A stretch of DNA of 32,926 bases from Treponema sp. (GTDB taxonomy: Bacteria > Spirochaetota > Spirochaetia > Treponematales > Treponemataceae): assembly GCA_024402565.1 (NCBI GenBank), contig JAKSTM010000022.1:1-32926 (forward strand), in the 5' to 3' direction. Positions 25,495 to 32,759 of this stretch are shown piece by piece. The notes beneath the pieces are model-generated. The model had not been told where the DNA came from, ran no database searches, and saw only the letters and a program-made list of their open reading frames with translations. Position 1 is the stretch's first letter. Each line of letters begins with the position of its first letter. A program made the translations under genes and the position numbers.

Positions 25495-25521
25495 TACAGA
25501 GTCATCTCAAAGTCATCTCAA
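25489..25521. repeat. 11-bp tandem repeat around the VWA gene start
   Basis: Two identical copies of AGTCATCTCAA (25500-25510 and 25511-25521) are preceded by a partial copy at 25489-25499 that contains the start codon. On the minus strand each unit carries ATGACT, so the ATG region has been duplicated upstream in different frames. Confidence 0.75.
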
Positions 25522-25533
25522 TGCCAACAGTTT

Positions 25534-26598
25534 TTAATTACTGATTGAATCAAGAATTTTTTTATACAAAGCACCGCAGTGTTCAGAAATAAACACAAGA
25601 GTCTTTGGATAAACACTTGCAGAACAAAGACTAATAAAATGCATCATATATTCTTTGGAAAGATTTGGAAGAAGGTCAAAATATTTATTCAGGTTTTCTG
25701 AAACTTTACCGACTTCATTTTCAGAGCAGGATTCAGAAAAATTTTCAAGATATTTGAAAACCGAATTATTCAGTTGAGTAATCTGACTGATATCCATTTC
25801 GCGAAGCTCAGATTCAATCAGAGAAAAATCGGAAGAAAGAATCTGCTTTACGGAAAGGCTTTTTTCGCTTTTTGCATATTCAAAAAATACAGAAGTCGCT
25901 TCAGAGCCGATAATGCCGCTTACAAGAGGCTTCAGTTCAAAAGTAATTTCAGAAAAGTTTTTCAGGATTTCGCTTACACGTTCCCAGCTTCGACGGTCCG
26001 GAGTACGTTCAAGATTTTCTGCTTCACCGTTTTCATAACTGTCAAGGAACTCCGGATTTTCTTCAATAAAAGAAACAACTCGTTCATCAATACCTGCGCT
26101 CTTTGCCCAAGATATCCAGTCTTCAACACTTGGTGCAAATTCATAAATGTTGAAACGGCTTACCAGGGCCGGGTCCAGATCTGTAAGCTGATATTCGTTT
26201 CCGTTATTTACGGCAGAAATAATGCGGCTTCCGGCAGGAAGAGATTTTCCCGCAAGCTTACGGTTCAAAGTTAAGTCCATAATTGTCTGCAAAACTTCAG
26301 GACGAGCACGATTCAATTCATCTAAAAAGAGAACAATCGGAGAACCATCGGTCGGAAACCAGTAAGGCATCATAAAATCGGTCTTACCAGTTTCTTTGTT
26401 TTTTTCAGGAAGCCCAATCAGGTCTGAAGGATCTGCCATCTGACCTAGAAAAAGTGTAACAACCTTCTGGCCGTTCTTTGAAAAATAATCTTCCAGAATA
26501 CGGGATTTACCGATTCCGTGTTTTCCCATAAGCATAATATTTTGGGAAGCCGGAGTATTGTCTAAAATAAATTCGAGTTGTTTTGCGTTGATTGTCAT
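25534..26598 (-). CDS. MoxR-type AAA+ ATPase
   Basis: A 354-aa AAA+ ATPase. Walker A is GKHGIGKS (25-32), Walker B is IVLFLDELNRA (88-98), sensor 1 is in SRIISAVNNGNEYQ, and an Arg-finger-like ALVSRFNIYEF is present. The C-terminal 170 aa are helical. MoxR ATPases act with VWA proteins to remodel or activate target complexes, and the VWA gene follows after 39 nt. The ATG at 26598 has no clear ribosome-binding site. It heads a leftward block that continues through xerC-hslV-hslU. Confidence 0.88.
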   Translation of the reverse strand: MTINAKQLEFILDNTPASQNIMLMGKHGIGKSRILEDYFSKNGQKVVTLFLGQMADPSDLIGLPEKNKETGKTDFMMPYWFPTDGSPIVLFLDELNRARPEVLQTIMDLTLNRKLAGKSLPAGSRIISAVNNGNEYQLTDLDPALVSRFNIYEFAPSVEDWISWAKSAGIDERVVSFIEENPEFLDSYENGEAENLERTPDRRSWERVSEILKNFSEITFELKPLVSGIIGSEATSVFFEYAKSEKSLSVKQILSSDFSLIESELREMDISQITQLNNSVFKYLENFSESCSENEVGKVSENLNKYFDLLPNLSKEYMMHFISLCSASVYPKTLVFISEHCGALYKKILDSISN

Positions 26599-26641
26599 AA
26601 AAGAAATACAAATAATCTAAAGAACATTACCCTTAAATACT

Positions 26642-26748
26642 TGTACTCTCAAAAAGTGGGTCCCAGCGACGAAAAAAAAATGGGGGTCCCCCGTCCCAGA
26701 GGGCCCCACTCCCCATTTTTTTTTCTGCGTCCCCCTCTTTGGAGTACA
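26642..26748. repeat. GC-rich inverted-repeat element between argG and the MoxR operon
   Basis: The ends are TGTACTC (26642-26648) and GAGTACA (26742-26748). The core is a perfect 14-bp stem, nine A then TGGGG (26672-26685) with CCCCA then nine T (26711-26724), enclosing a G/C-rich loop with the palindrome GGGGGTCCCCC (26682-26692). The composition is strikingly unlike the A+T-rich surroundings. It could be a REP- or MITE-like repeat, or a large terminator for argG. No coding capacity is seen. Confidence 0.75.
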
Positions 26749-26789
26749 GCATTAAACACCAAAAATCTTTAGATTATTTTAGTTATAGT

Positions 26790-28055
26790 TTATTCAGTAG
26801 GGCGTTTTTTCAGGTTCTTGCTTTCTGCAATTGCCTGTCCTTCACCAACCTGCTGTTCCATCATAGCACGAACTTTGAGTGGAAGACCTGCCAGTGTGAT
26901 GAATCCCTGTGCATCTTTGTGGTTATAAAGTTCACCAGTTGCAAATGATGCAATTGATTCATTGTACAGGCTGTATTTAGAACCAGAACCAGCACCACGA
27001 ATAGCACCTTTGCAAACTTTTACTTTTGCCCAACCAGTTACGTTTTCTTCTGCTTTATCCATGAAAGCCATACAAGAATCCATAAGAGTTGTGAACCATT
27101 TTCCTTCGTAAATCAGTTCTGCCATACGCAGTGAAACCTGCTGTTTGAAGTGATATGTTTCACGGTCAAGACAGATGTGATCCAGCATTCTGTGAGCGAA
27201 GTAAAGGATAGATCCACCTGGTGTTTCGTAAACACCGCGTGATTTCATACCTACAAAGCGGTTTTCACAGATGTCTACAAGACCAACACCGTTTCTTCCG
27301 CCAATAACGTTCAGTTCGTTCAAAAGTTCAAGACCGTTCATCTTTTTACCATTCAAACCAACTGGAATACCCTTTTCGAAATCGATAGTTACGTATTCAC
27401 CGTCATTTGAACATTCTTCTGGAACAGTTGTGTTCTTAAGCATATGTTTGTAGTTTGGTTCGTTTTCAACTTTTTCAAGTTCAAGACCTTCGTGAGAAAG
27501 GTGCCAGATGTTTTCATCGCGTGAGTATGACTGGTCTTTTTTAGAAGGAACTTCGAGTCCGCGGTCTTCAAGGAATTTGATTTCAGCTTCGCGGCTGTCC
27601 ATGTTCCATTTGTCATCACGCCATGCAGCAATAACCTGAAGGTCTGGAGCGAAAGCTTTAATACCGAATTCGAAACGAACCTGATCGTTTCCTTTACCTG
27701 TTGCACCGTGACAGATTGCAACAGCGCCTTCCTGACGTGCATATTCAACAAGAATCTTTGCAATCAGAGGGCGGGCTGTTGATGTACCAAGAAGGTATTC
27801 ATCTTCGTAAACAGCATTTGCTTTAAGAGCAGGCCAGATGTATTCTTCAATATATTCCTGACGAGCATCTACAACGTAACATGCTGAAGCACCAGTTTTA
27901 AGGGCACGGCCTTTAATAGCTTCCCAGTCATCGCCCTGTCCAACGTCGATACAAACGGCGATTACATCATAATCATAATTTTCTTTGAGCCATGGGATGA
28001 TAACAGTTGTATCAAGTCCACCAGAATAAGCAAGAATTACTTTTCCTTTTGCCAT
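26790..28055 (-). CDS. argG: Argininosuccinate synthase
   Basis: Joins citrulline and aspartate, with ATP, to form argininosuccinate in arginine synthesis. The PP-loop LAYSGGLDTTVIIPWL is at 8-23. GATGKGNDQVRFE and KDQSYSRDENIWHLSHEG are further family signatures. The 421-aa length is slightly above the usual 400, with a Lys-rich tail. An AAGAGGTG site precedes the ATG. It is a single-gene unit with no argH beside it. Its promoter is covered by two ArgR-like boxes. Confidence 0.97.
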   Translation of the reverse strand: MAKGKVILAYSGGLDTTVIIPWLKENYDYDVIAVCIDVGQGDDWEAIKGRALKTGASACYVVDARQEYIEEYIWPALKANAVYEDEYLLGTSTARPLIAKILVEYARQEGAVAICHGATGKGNDQVRFEFGIKAFAPDLQVIAAWRDDKWNMDSREAEIKFLEDRGLEVPSKKDQSYSRDENIWHLSHEGLELEKVENEPNYKHMLKNTTVPEECSNDGEYVTIDFEKGIPVGLNGKKMNGLELLNELNVIGGRNGVGLVDICENRFVGMKSRGVYETPGGSILYFAHRMLDHICLDRETYHFKQQVSLRMAELIYEGKWFTTLMDSCMAFMDKAEENVTGWAKVKVCKGAIRGAGSGSKYSLYNESIASFATGELYNHKDAQGFITLAGLPLKVRAMMEQQVGEGQAIAESKNLKKRPTE

Positions 28056-28102
28056 AATTTCACCTCTTAATATTTTTTAATATTGAGAATAAATTCCAAT
28101 TA

Positions 28103-28140
28103 TTATGCATAAATATACAAAATTATGCATAATTATACAA
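28103..28140. promoter_or_regulatory. Two ArgR/AhrC-type ARG boxes upstream of argG
   Basis: Two 18-bp sites, TTATGCATAAATATACAA (28103-28120) and TTATGCATAATTATACAA (28123-28140), differ at one position and are 2 bp apart. Each resembles an ARG box (core TGAATAATTATTCA type) and paired boxes are the normal arrangement. They overlap the argG -35 and -10, so arginine-dependent repression is likely. Confidence 0.7.
28112..28140 (-). promoter_or_regulatory. argG promoter
   Basis: On the minus strand TTGTAT (28140-28135), 17 nt and TATATT (28117-28112) lie about 60 nt before the argG ATG. Both elements fall inside the ARG boxes. Confidence 0.6.
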
Positions 28141-28183
28141 CTGTAAATCAACTTTTACTAATTTTAGATTTTGGAGATTTTTG

Positions 28184-28211
28184 TTTATTTTTTTAAAAAT
28201 AACGTTATAAT
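28184..28211 (+). promoter_or_regulatory. Candidate promoter for the TGS/uridine-kinase gene
   Basis: A perfect TATAAT is at 28206-28211. The -35 is weak: TTTATT at 28184 (16-nt spacer) or TTGTTT at 28181 (19-nt spacer). It lies about 32 nt before the ATG at 28243 and downstream of the alternative TTG at 28171, which argues for the ATG start. Confidence 0.5.
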
Positions 28212-28242
28212 AATCAAAAAAGAAAAAAGCGAGAGGTATAAA

Positions 28243-29904
28243 ATGAACGAAAATATTAATGTAACATTTGAGAATGGCAAAATTATCTCAGTTACCCGAA
28301 ACTCCAGAGTTCTTGATATCTTAGACGAATTTGATGTTCCATCTGAAGAAATACTTGGAGCATACGTAAACAATGAAATCAGTGCCCTTACGAAACCTCT
28401 TTTATATGATTGCAAAATTCGCCCTATCCTGAAGAACACAAATGAAGGCGGAAAAATTTATCGCCGTTCTCTTTGTCTCCTTTTAGCTTGCGCAGCGCAT
28501 AAAATATTTCCAGGAAAAAGATTGATTGTTGGAAGTTCAATTGACCACGGATACTTTTATACTTTTGACGACGGAAAAACTATCGAAACACCGCAGATTG
28601 AAATGCTCCTCACTAAAATGAAAAATCTTGTAAAGCAGGATTTACCAATTGAACCGGAGCTGGTTTCTTATAGTCAGGCTTGTCGCATTTTTGAAGAAAC
28701 AAATCTATCAGAAACAAGAAAACAACTGGAATATATTTGTATGCCGTCCATTCTCATTGATACGATTGACGGATTCTCTGATATGCATTACGGTCCTGTG
28801 GTTCCATCTACAGGATACCTTCAGGTTTTTGACTTAATGAAATATTCCCGTGGATTCCTTCTCCGTTATCCATCTTCAGAAGACATGTCAAAACTCCAGC
28901 CTTTTGTTGATCAGCCAGCCCTTGCAAAAGTTTTCTCAGAATATAAAGAATGGGGAGAACGAGTTGGCGTTACAACAGTTGCTTCATTAAATGAAGTTTG
29001 CAGTGAAAAACATCACATGCAGGACTTTGTTGATGTTGCTGAAACTTTCCAGACCAAAAATATTTCAAAGATAGCATCTCAAATTGCCGAAAAGAAAACC
29101 GCTCGTGTCGTTTTGATCGCCGGACCATCCAGTTCGGGAAAAACAACAACTTCAAAAAAACTTGCCCTGGAACTTCTCGCCATAGGAATCACACCTAAAG
29201 TTATAAGTCTGGATGATTATTACGTTGGCATTGACCGTACTCCAAAAGATGAAAACGGAAAACCAGACTTTGAATGCATTGATGCCCTGGATATTGGTTT
29301 GTTAAATCAGAACCTTATTGATTTGTTTGAAGGTAAAACTGTTCAACTTCCATCATACGATTTCCATACAAGTTTTCAGTACTTTGAAGAACATAAGAAA
29401 ATGACACTTAAGGAAAATGAAATTCTTATTATGGAAGGTATCCATGGATTAAATCCAAAATTAACGGCAAAAATACCGGATGAATTGAAATTTAAAATTT
29501 ATCTTTCTGCTTTGACTCAGTTGAATCTTGATGACCATGCAAGAATTTCTACAACAGATAACCGCCTGATTCGACGAATTGTCCGTGATTCCCGTTACAG
29601 AGGACGAACAGCCGCTGCAACAATTGCTTCTTGGCAGAGTGTTACAAAAGGCGAAAAACTTTACATTTTCCCATTCCAGAACAATGCTGATGCAGTATTA
29701 AATACAGCCCTGGATTATGAACTTGCAGTTCTTTCAAGTTATGCAATACCTCTTTTAAGATGTGTAAAACCTGAACAGCCTGAATACGGCGTTGCAACTG
29801 ACCTTTTGAATTTCCTCTTCAAATTTACTCACATTCCAGAAAGTTGTGTTCCTCCGAGATCCATTATTCGCGAATTCATTGGTGGAAGTGATTTCCACTA
29901 CTAA
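28243..29904 (+). CDS. TGS / tRNA-synthetase-like / uridine-kinase fusion protein
   Basis: A 553-aa protein with three parts. Residues 1-62 resemble a TGS domain (VTFENGKIISVTRNSRVLDI). Residues 70-220 resemble the second additional domain of threonyl-tRNA synthetase (CAAHKIFPGKRLIVGSSIDH, then GFSDMHYGPVVPSTGYL). Residues 285-553 are a P-loop uridine-kinase-like kinase with Walker A GPSSSGKT (294-301), SLDDYYVGIDRTPKDENG and the later LIRRIVRDSRYRGRTA. GAGAGG lies 6 nt before the ATG at 28243. The frame runs back to a TTG at 28171, which is upstream of the promoter. Related fusions are known in Thermotoga and spirochaetes and are annotated as uridine kinase; the substrate is unproven. Confidence 0.85.
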   Translation: MNENINVTFENGKIISVTRNSRVLDILDEFDVPSEEILGAYVNNEISALTKPLLYDCKIRPILKNTNEGGKIYRRSLCLLLACAAHKIFPGKRLIVGSSIDHGYFYTFDDGKTIETPQIEMLLTKMKNLVKQDLPIEPELVSYSQACRIFEETNLSETRKQLEYICMPSILIDTIDGFSDMHYGPVVPSTGYLQVFDLMKYSRGFLLRYPSSEDMSKLQPFVDQPALAKVFSEYKEWGERVGVTTVASLNEVCSEKHHMQDFVDVAETFQTKNISKIASQIAEKKTARVVLIAGPSSSGKTTTSKKLALELLAIGITPKVISLDDYYVGIDRTPKDENGKPDFECIDALDIGLLNQNLIDLFEGKTVQLPSYDFHTSFQYFEEHKKMTLKENEILIMEGIHGLNPKLTAKIPDELKFKIYLSALTQLNLDDHARISTTDNRLIRRIVRDSRYRGRTAAATIASWQSVTKGEKLYIFPFQNNADAVLNTALDYELAVLSSYAIPLLRCVKPEQPEYGVATDLLNFLFKFTHIPESCVPPRSIIREFIGGSDFHY

Positions 29905-29912
29905 GGGGAATA

Positions 29913-30341
29913 TTAACGGTTATTGAAGCGGATGGAATTTATTTCATCCGCTTCATTATCTTCTTCTTTTTGAACTTCAATATTATATTTTCTCAATTCT
30001 TCTTCTTTCATCTTTTCCAATGCCTGAACATTCTGCATTATTCCAAGAAGAATTTTTCTCTTCTCTTCAGTTACAATATTTGCTTCAGCCATTTTCTTTA
30101 AAAGTTCTTCTTTCTGATAATCAAGAAGTTTATAATACTGAGAGGCGGCGATATAATCGGCAGAATTCAAAGAACCTTTCATTCCGGCTTTTGTAGCTGC
30201 ATATTGAGAAGCAATTGTATTTAAATCATTCTGGATTTGAGTTTCCACGGCCAATGCTTTTGCCAGTTCTCCTTGGGCCGCTTCTTCTTCAAAATGTCTT
30301 ACTTCAAGAACATCTTCAAGTTCAAAAGAAAACTTTTTCAT
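29913..30341 (-). CDS. fliJ: FliJ, flagellar export chaperone/ATPase stalk protein
   Basis: A 142-aa all-helical coiled-coil protein (FELEDVLEVRHFEEEAAQGE at the start, Lys/Glu-rich helices to the end) in the standard place after fliI. FliJ sits in the centre of the FliI hexamer and links it to FlhA. Sequence conservation in this family is low, so the call depends on helix pattern, length and position. It ends 8 nt from the stop of the convergent kinase gene and is the last gene of this flagellar fragment. Confidence 0.85.
   Translation of the reverse strand: MKKFSFELEDVLEVRHFEEEAAQGELAKALAVETQIQNDLNTIASQYAATKAGMKGSLNSADYIAASQYYKLLDYQKEELLKKMAEANIVTEEKRKILLGIMQNVQALEKMKEEELRKYNIEVQKEEDNEADEINSIRFNNR
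29924..29955 (+). terminator. Terminator-like hairpin for the kinase gene inside the end of fliJ
   Basis: TGAAGCGGATG (29924-29934) and CATCCGCTTCA (29945-29955) form a perfect 11-bp stem with a 10-nt loop, followed on the plus strand by ATTATCTTCTTCTTTTTG. The stem lies within the last fliJ codons, 20 nt past the convergent kinase stop. The U-tract is imperfect. Confidence 0.55.
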
Positions 30342-30367
30342 AAAAGAAACCTTTCAGTTCTTATGGA

Positions 30368-31795
30368 TTACTGATTTTCAGAATCCGATTTTTTCATATC
30401 ATCGACAATCTGTGCAGTTGTAAAATAATCTGCAGCAGGATTTTCTACATATTCTTCTGGTGGAATTTCAATTCCTGTAAGAGCCGAAAGTTTATCAAGT
30501 GTATCTTTCATAGGACACGGATCAAATTCTTCCTGACAAAGGAACTCTTCTATAGCCTGATGCATTTCGATTGCTTCATCTACTTCAGGAGAACTTCCTT
30601 TCTGGTAAATTCCAGAAGTAATCATTGTTTCCCGTTTCTGATATGTACTCATCCAGGTACGAAGTTTTGCACAAGCTTTCTTTGTTTCTTTTCCAGAAAC
30701 ACGATTTATCAATCGGGAAATAGACGGCAAAACATCTATAGCAGGATAATGATGTGCAGCAGCTAAATCAGGATTCAAAATAATATGACCGTCAAGAACA
30801 CCGCGTACAGTATCAGATATCGGTTCATTCATATCACCGCCATCAACAAGGACTGTATAGAATGCAGTAATAGATCCATTTTCGTTTGTTCCAGTTCTTT
30901 CCAGAAGTTTTGGAATCATTTCAAAAACAGACGGAGTATATCCACGCTGGGCTCCAGGTTCACCTTTTGCAAGTCCTATTTCACGCTGAGCCTTTGCAAA
31001 ACGTGTAACTGAGTCCATCATAAGCATTACATCCATGCCTCGGTCACGGAAATATTCAGCTACTGCAGTGGTAACATAAGCTGCACGTAAACGACAGATT
31101 GAAGGCTGATCCCCAGTGGAATAAACTATTACCGATTTCTTTAAGCCTTCTTCTCCTAAGTCACGTTTAATAAAGTCTAAAACTTCGCGACCGCGTTCAC
31201 CTATAAGTCCAATAACGTTTACATCAGCATCCGTATTACGAGCAATCATAGAAAGAAGTGTGGATTTTCCAACACCCGCTCCCGCAAAGATACCAATACG
31301 CTGACCTTTTCCTACGGTTAAAAGAGAATCAATAGCACGAACACCTGTTGTTATTCGGCGGTTGATATCACGACGTTTCATTGCATCAGGAGGATCTGCT
31401 TCGGCCGGATAAAAAGCTTCGGGAACTAATTCACCGAGCCCATCAACTGGTCTTCCAGTAGCATCAATTGTACGACCAAGAAGAGTCATTCCAACAGGAA
31501 CCTGAAGAACATTTCCGGAAGCAACAACTTCACAACCAACTTCGATTCCTTTTGTTGAACCAAAGGCAGCAAGTTTTACTGTTTTTCCTTCCAGACCTAC
31601 AACCTCAGCAAGAAGCTTAGAACCATCATTCAAGTTGATTGTACACATTTCCCCAAGGACTGCGCGTGGGCCTTCGCTTTCTATATCAAGTCCCCTTACT
31701 GCTGTTACACGACCAATGTAAAGAATGGTCTCAGCATCAATAACTGAAGACAAATATTTTGTGAAATTAAAATCTTTTGTGTATGTGGAACGCAT
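30368..31795 (-). CDS. fliI: FliI, flagellum-specific export ATPase
   Basis: F1-beta-like ATPase that energises export. Walker A is AGAGVGKS (171-178). GLIGERGREVLDFIKRDLG, the Walker B region DVMLMMDSVTRFAKAQREIG and the conserved PAIDVLPSISRL are all present. The 475-aa length is slightly above usual, with an acidic C-terminal tail (about 445-475). Its ATG overlaps the fliH stop by one base (TAATG), with GAGG just upstream, so the two are translationally coupled. Confidence 0.97.
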   Translation of the reverse strand: MRSTYTKDFNFTKYLSSVIDAETILYIGRVTAVRGLDIESEGPRAVLGEMCTINLNDGSKLLAEVVGLEGKTVKLAAFGSTKGIEVGCEVVASGNVLQVPVGMTLLGRTIDATGRPVDGLGELVPEAFYPAEADPPDAMKRRDINRRITTGVRAIDSLLTVGKGQRIGIFAGAGVGKSTLLSMIARNTDADVNVIGLIGERGREVLDFIKRDLGEEGLKKSVIVYSTGDQPSICRLRAAYVTTAVAEYFRDRGMDVMLMMDSVTRFAKAQREIGLAKGEPGAQRGYTPSVFEMIPKLLERTGTNENGSITAFYTVLVDGGDMNEPISDTVRGVLDGHIILNPDLAAAHHYPAIDVLPSISRLINRVSGKETKKACAKLRTWMSTYQKRETMITSGIYQKGSSPEVDEAIEMHQAIEEFLCQEEFDPCPMKDTLDKLSALTGIEIPPEEYVENPAADYFTTAQIVDDMKKSDSENQ

Positions 31796-32727
31796 TATAC
31801 CTCACCTGTAAGTGAATCAGAGCGCTTGATATTTTTTACAGGAGAAACTTCGATAATCTTGTTTTCAAGTTCTGTAAGCTGACTTGAAATACGTGCATCA
31901 ATAGCACCAAAGTCAGTTTCAACGATACAACCACCCTTTTCAACAGATGAGTCTTCCTGAACCGTAATACCCTGGACTTTTTCTACATGCTTGATGAATT
32001 CCGCTGTATGCTCAGAAGTTAATTTTACATCTTCCAGATTAACACGAAGAATAACTTCTCCACGAGTGCGGACTTTTTTGAGAGCTGCAAGAACGTTAGC
32101 CATAATAACATTCTTCTGGTTTTCTGAAATAATCTTAATAACCTTTCGGCTCATAAGAACTACAAGTTCAACAATCTGTGTTTCGGTATCACGAAGAATT
32201 TCTTCACGACGCTGCATAACGGCTTCCAGCATTTTATGCATTCTATCCACAAGGCGTTCAGCTTCTGCCTTTCCTTCTGAATAGCCTGCCTGATGACCCT
32301 GATCAAAACCTTTCTGTCGGGCTTCTTCCTCAAGGGCATCACGACGACTTTGTGCATCGTCCACTATCTGCTGTGCTTCGATTTTTGCCCTGGCAACAAT
32401 TGCTTCTGCTTCTTTTTCCGCAGCCGCTTTAATTTCTGCTGCCGCATCAGTTTGCCTTTTAACTTCCTGGAAGGCAGCATCTTCTGCATTTTTAATTATC
32501 TGTTCAGCTTGCCCTCTGGCATTAGCTTCATATTTCTGTTTTTCTTCTTCCCATTGCTTTTTAAAAAGCTCTGCTTCGCGACGAAGATCATCCGCTGTAG
32601 GACCTGTATATTCTTCAACAACTTCTTCAATAACTTCTTCTTCTGGCTGGAAGTTATGAACTAAAGGAAGCATTACTCTTTCTTCTTTTGTTTTCATTTC
32701 GCCGGGGCGAAAAACAGATTTTGCCAT
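31795..32727 (-). CDS. fliH: FliH, regulator of the export ATPase
   Basis: A 310-aa elongated coiled-coil protein that binds FliI. The N-terminal 40 aa are polar. A long Ala/Glu/Lys-rich helix covers about 45-165 (RREAELFKKQWEEEKQKYEA, AAAEIKAAAEKEAEAIVARA). The C-terminal V-ATPase-E-like domain follows (IVELVVLMSRKVIKII, and NVLAALKKVRTRGEVILRVN). TAGGA lies 8 nt before the ATG. It begins 32 nt after fliG. Confidence 0.92.
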   Translation of the reverse strand: MAKSVFRPGEMKTKEERVMLPLVHNFQPEEEVIEEVVEEYTGPTADDLRREAELFKKQWEEEKQKYEANARGQAEQIIKNAEDAAFQEVKRQTDAAAEIKAAAEKEAEAIVARAKIEAQQIVDDAQSRRDALEEEARQKGFDQGHQAGYSEGKAEAERLVDRMHKMLEAVMQRREEILRDTETQIVELVVLMSRKVIKIISENQKNVIMANVLAALKKVRTRGEVILRVNLEDVKLTSEHTAEFIKHVEKVQGITVQEDSSVEKGGCIVETDFGAIDARISSQLTELENKIIEVSPVKNIKRSDSLTGEV

Positions 32728-32759
32728 TTTACTATCCTATTTTTTTAACTACGGCTTTT

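Noticed and set aside
28171..28242. N-terminal extension of the kinase gene from a TTG
   Set aside because: The extension overlaps the promoter's TATAAT, and GAGAGG is correctly placed for the ATG at 28243.
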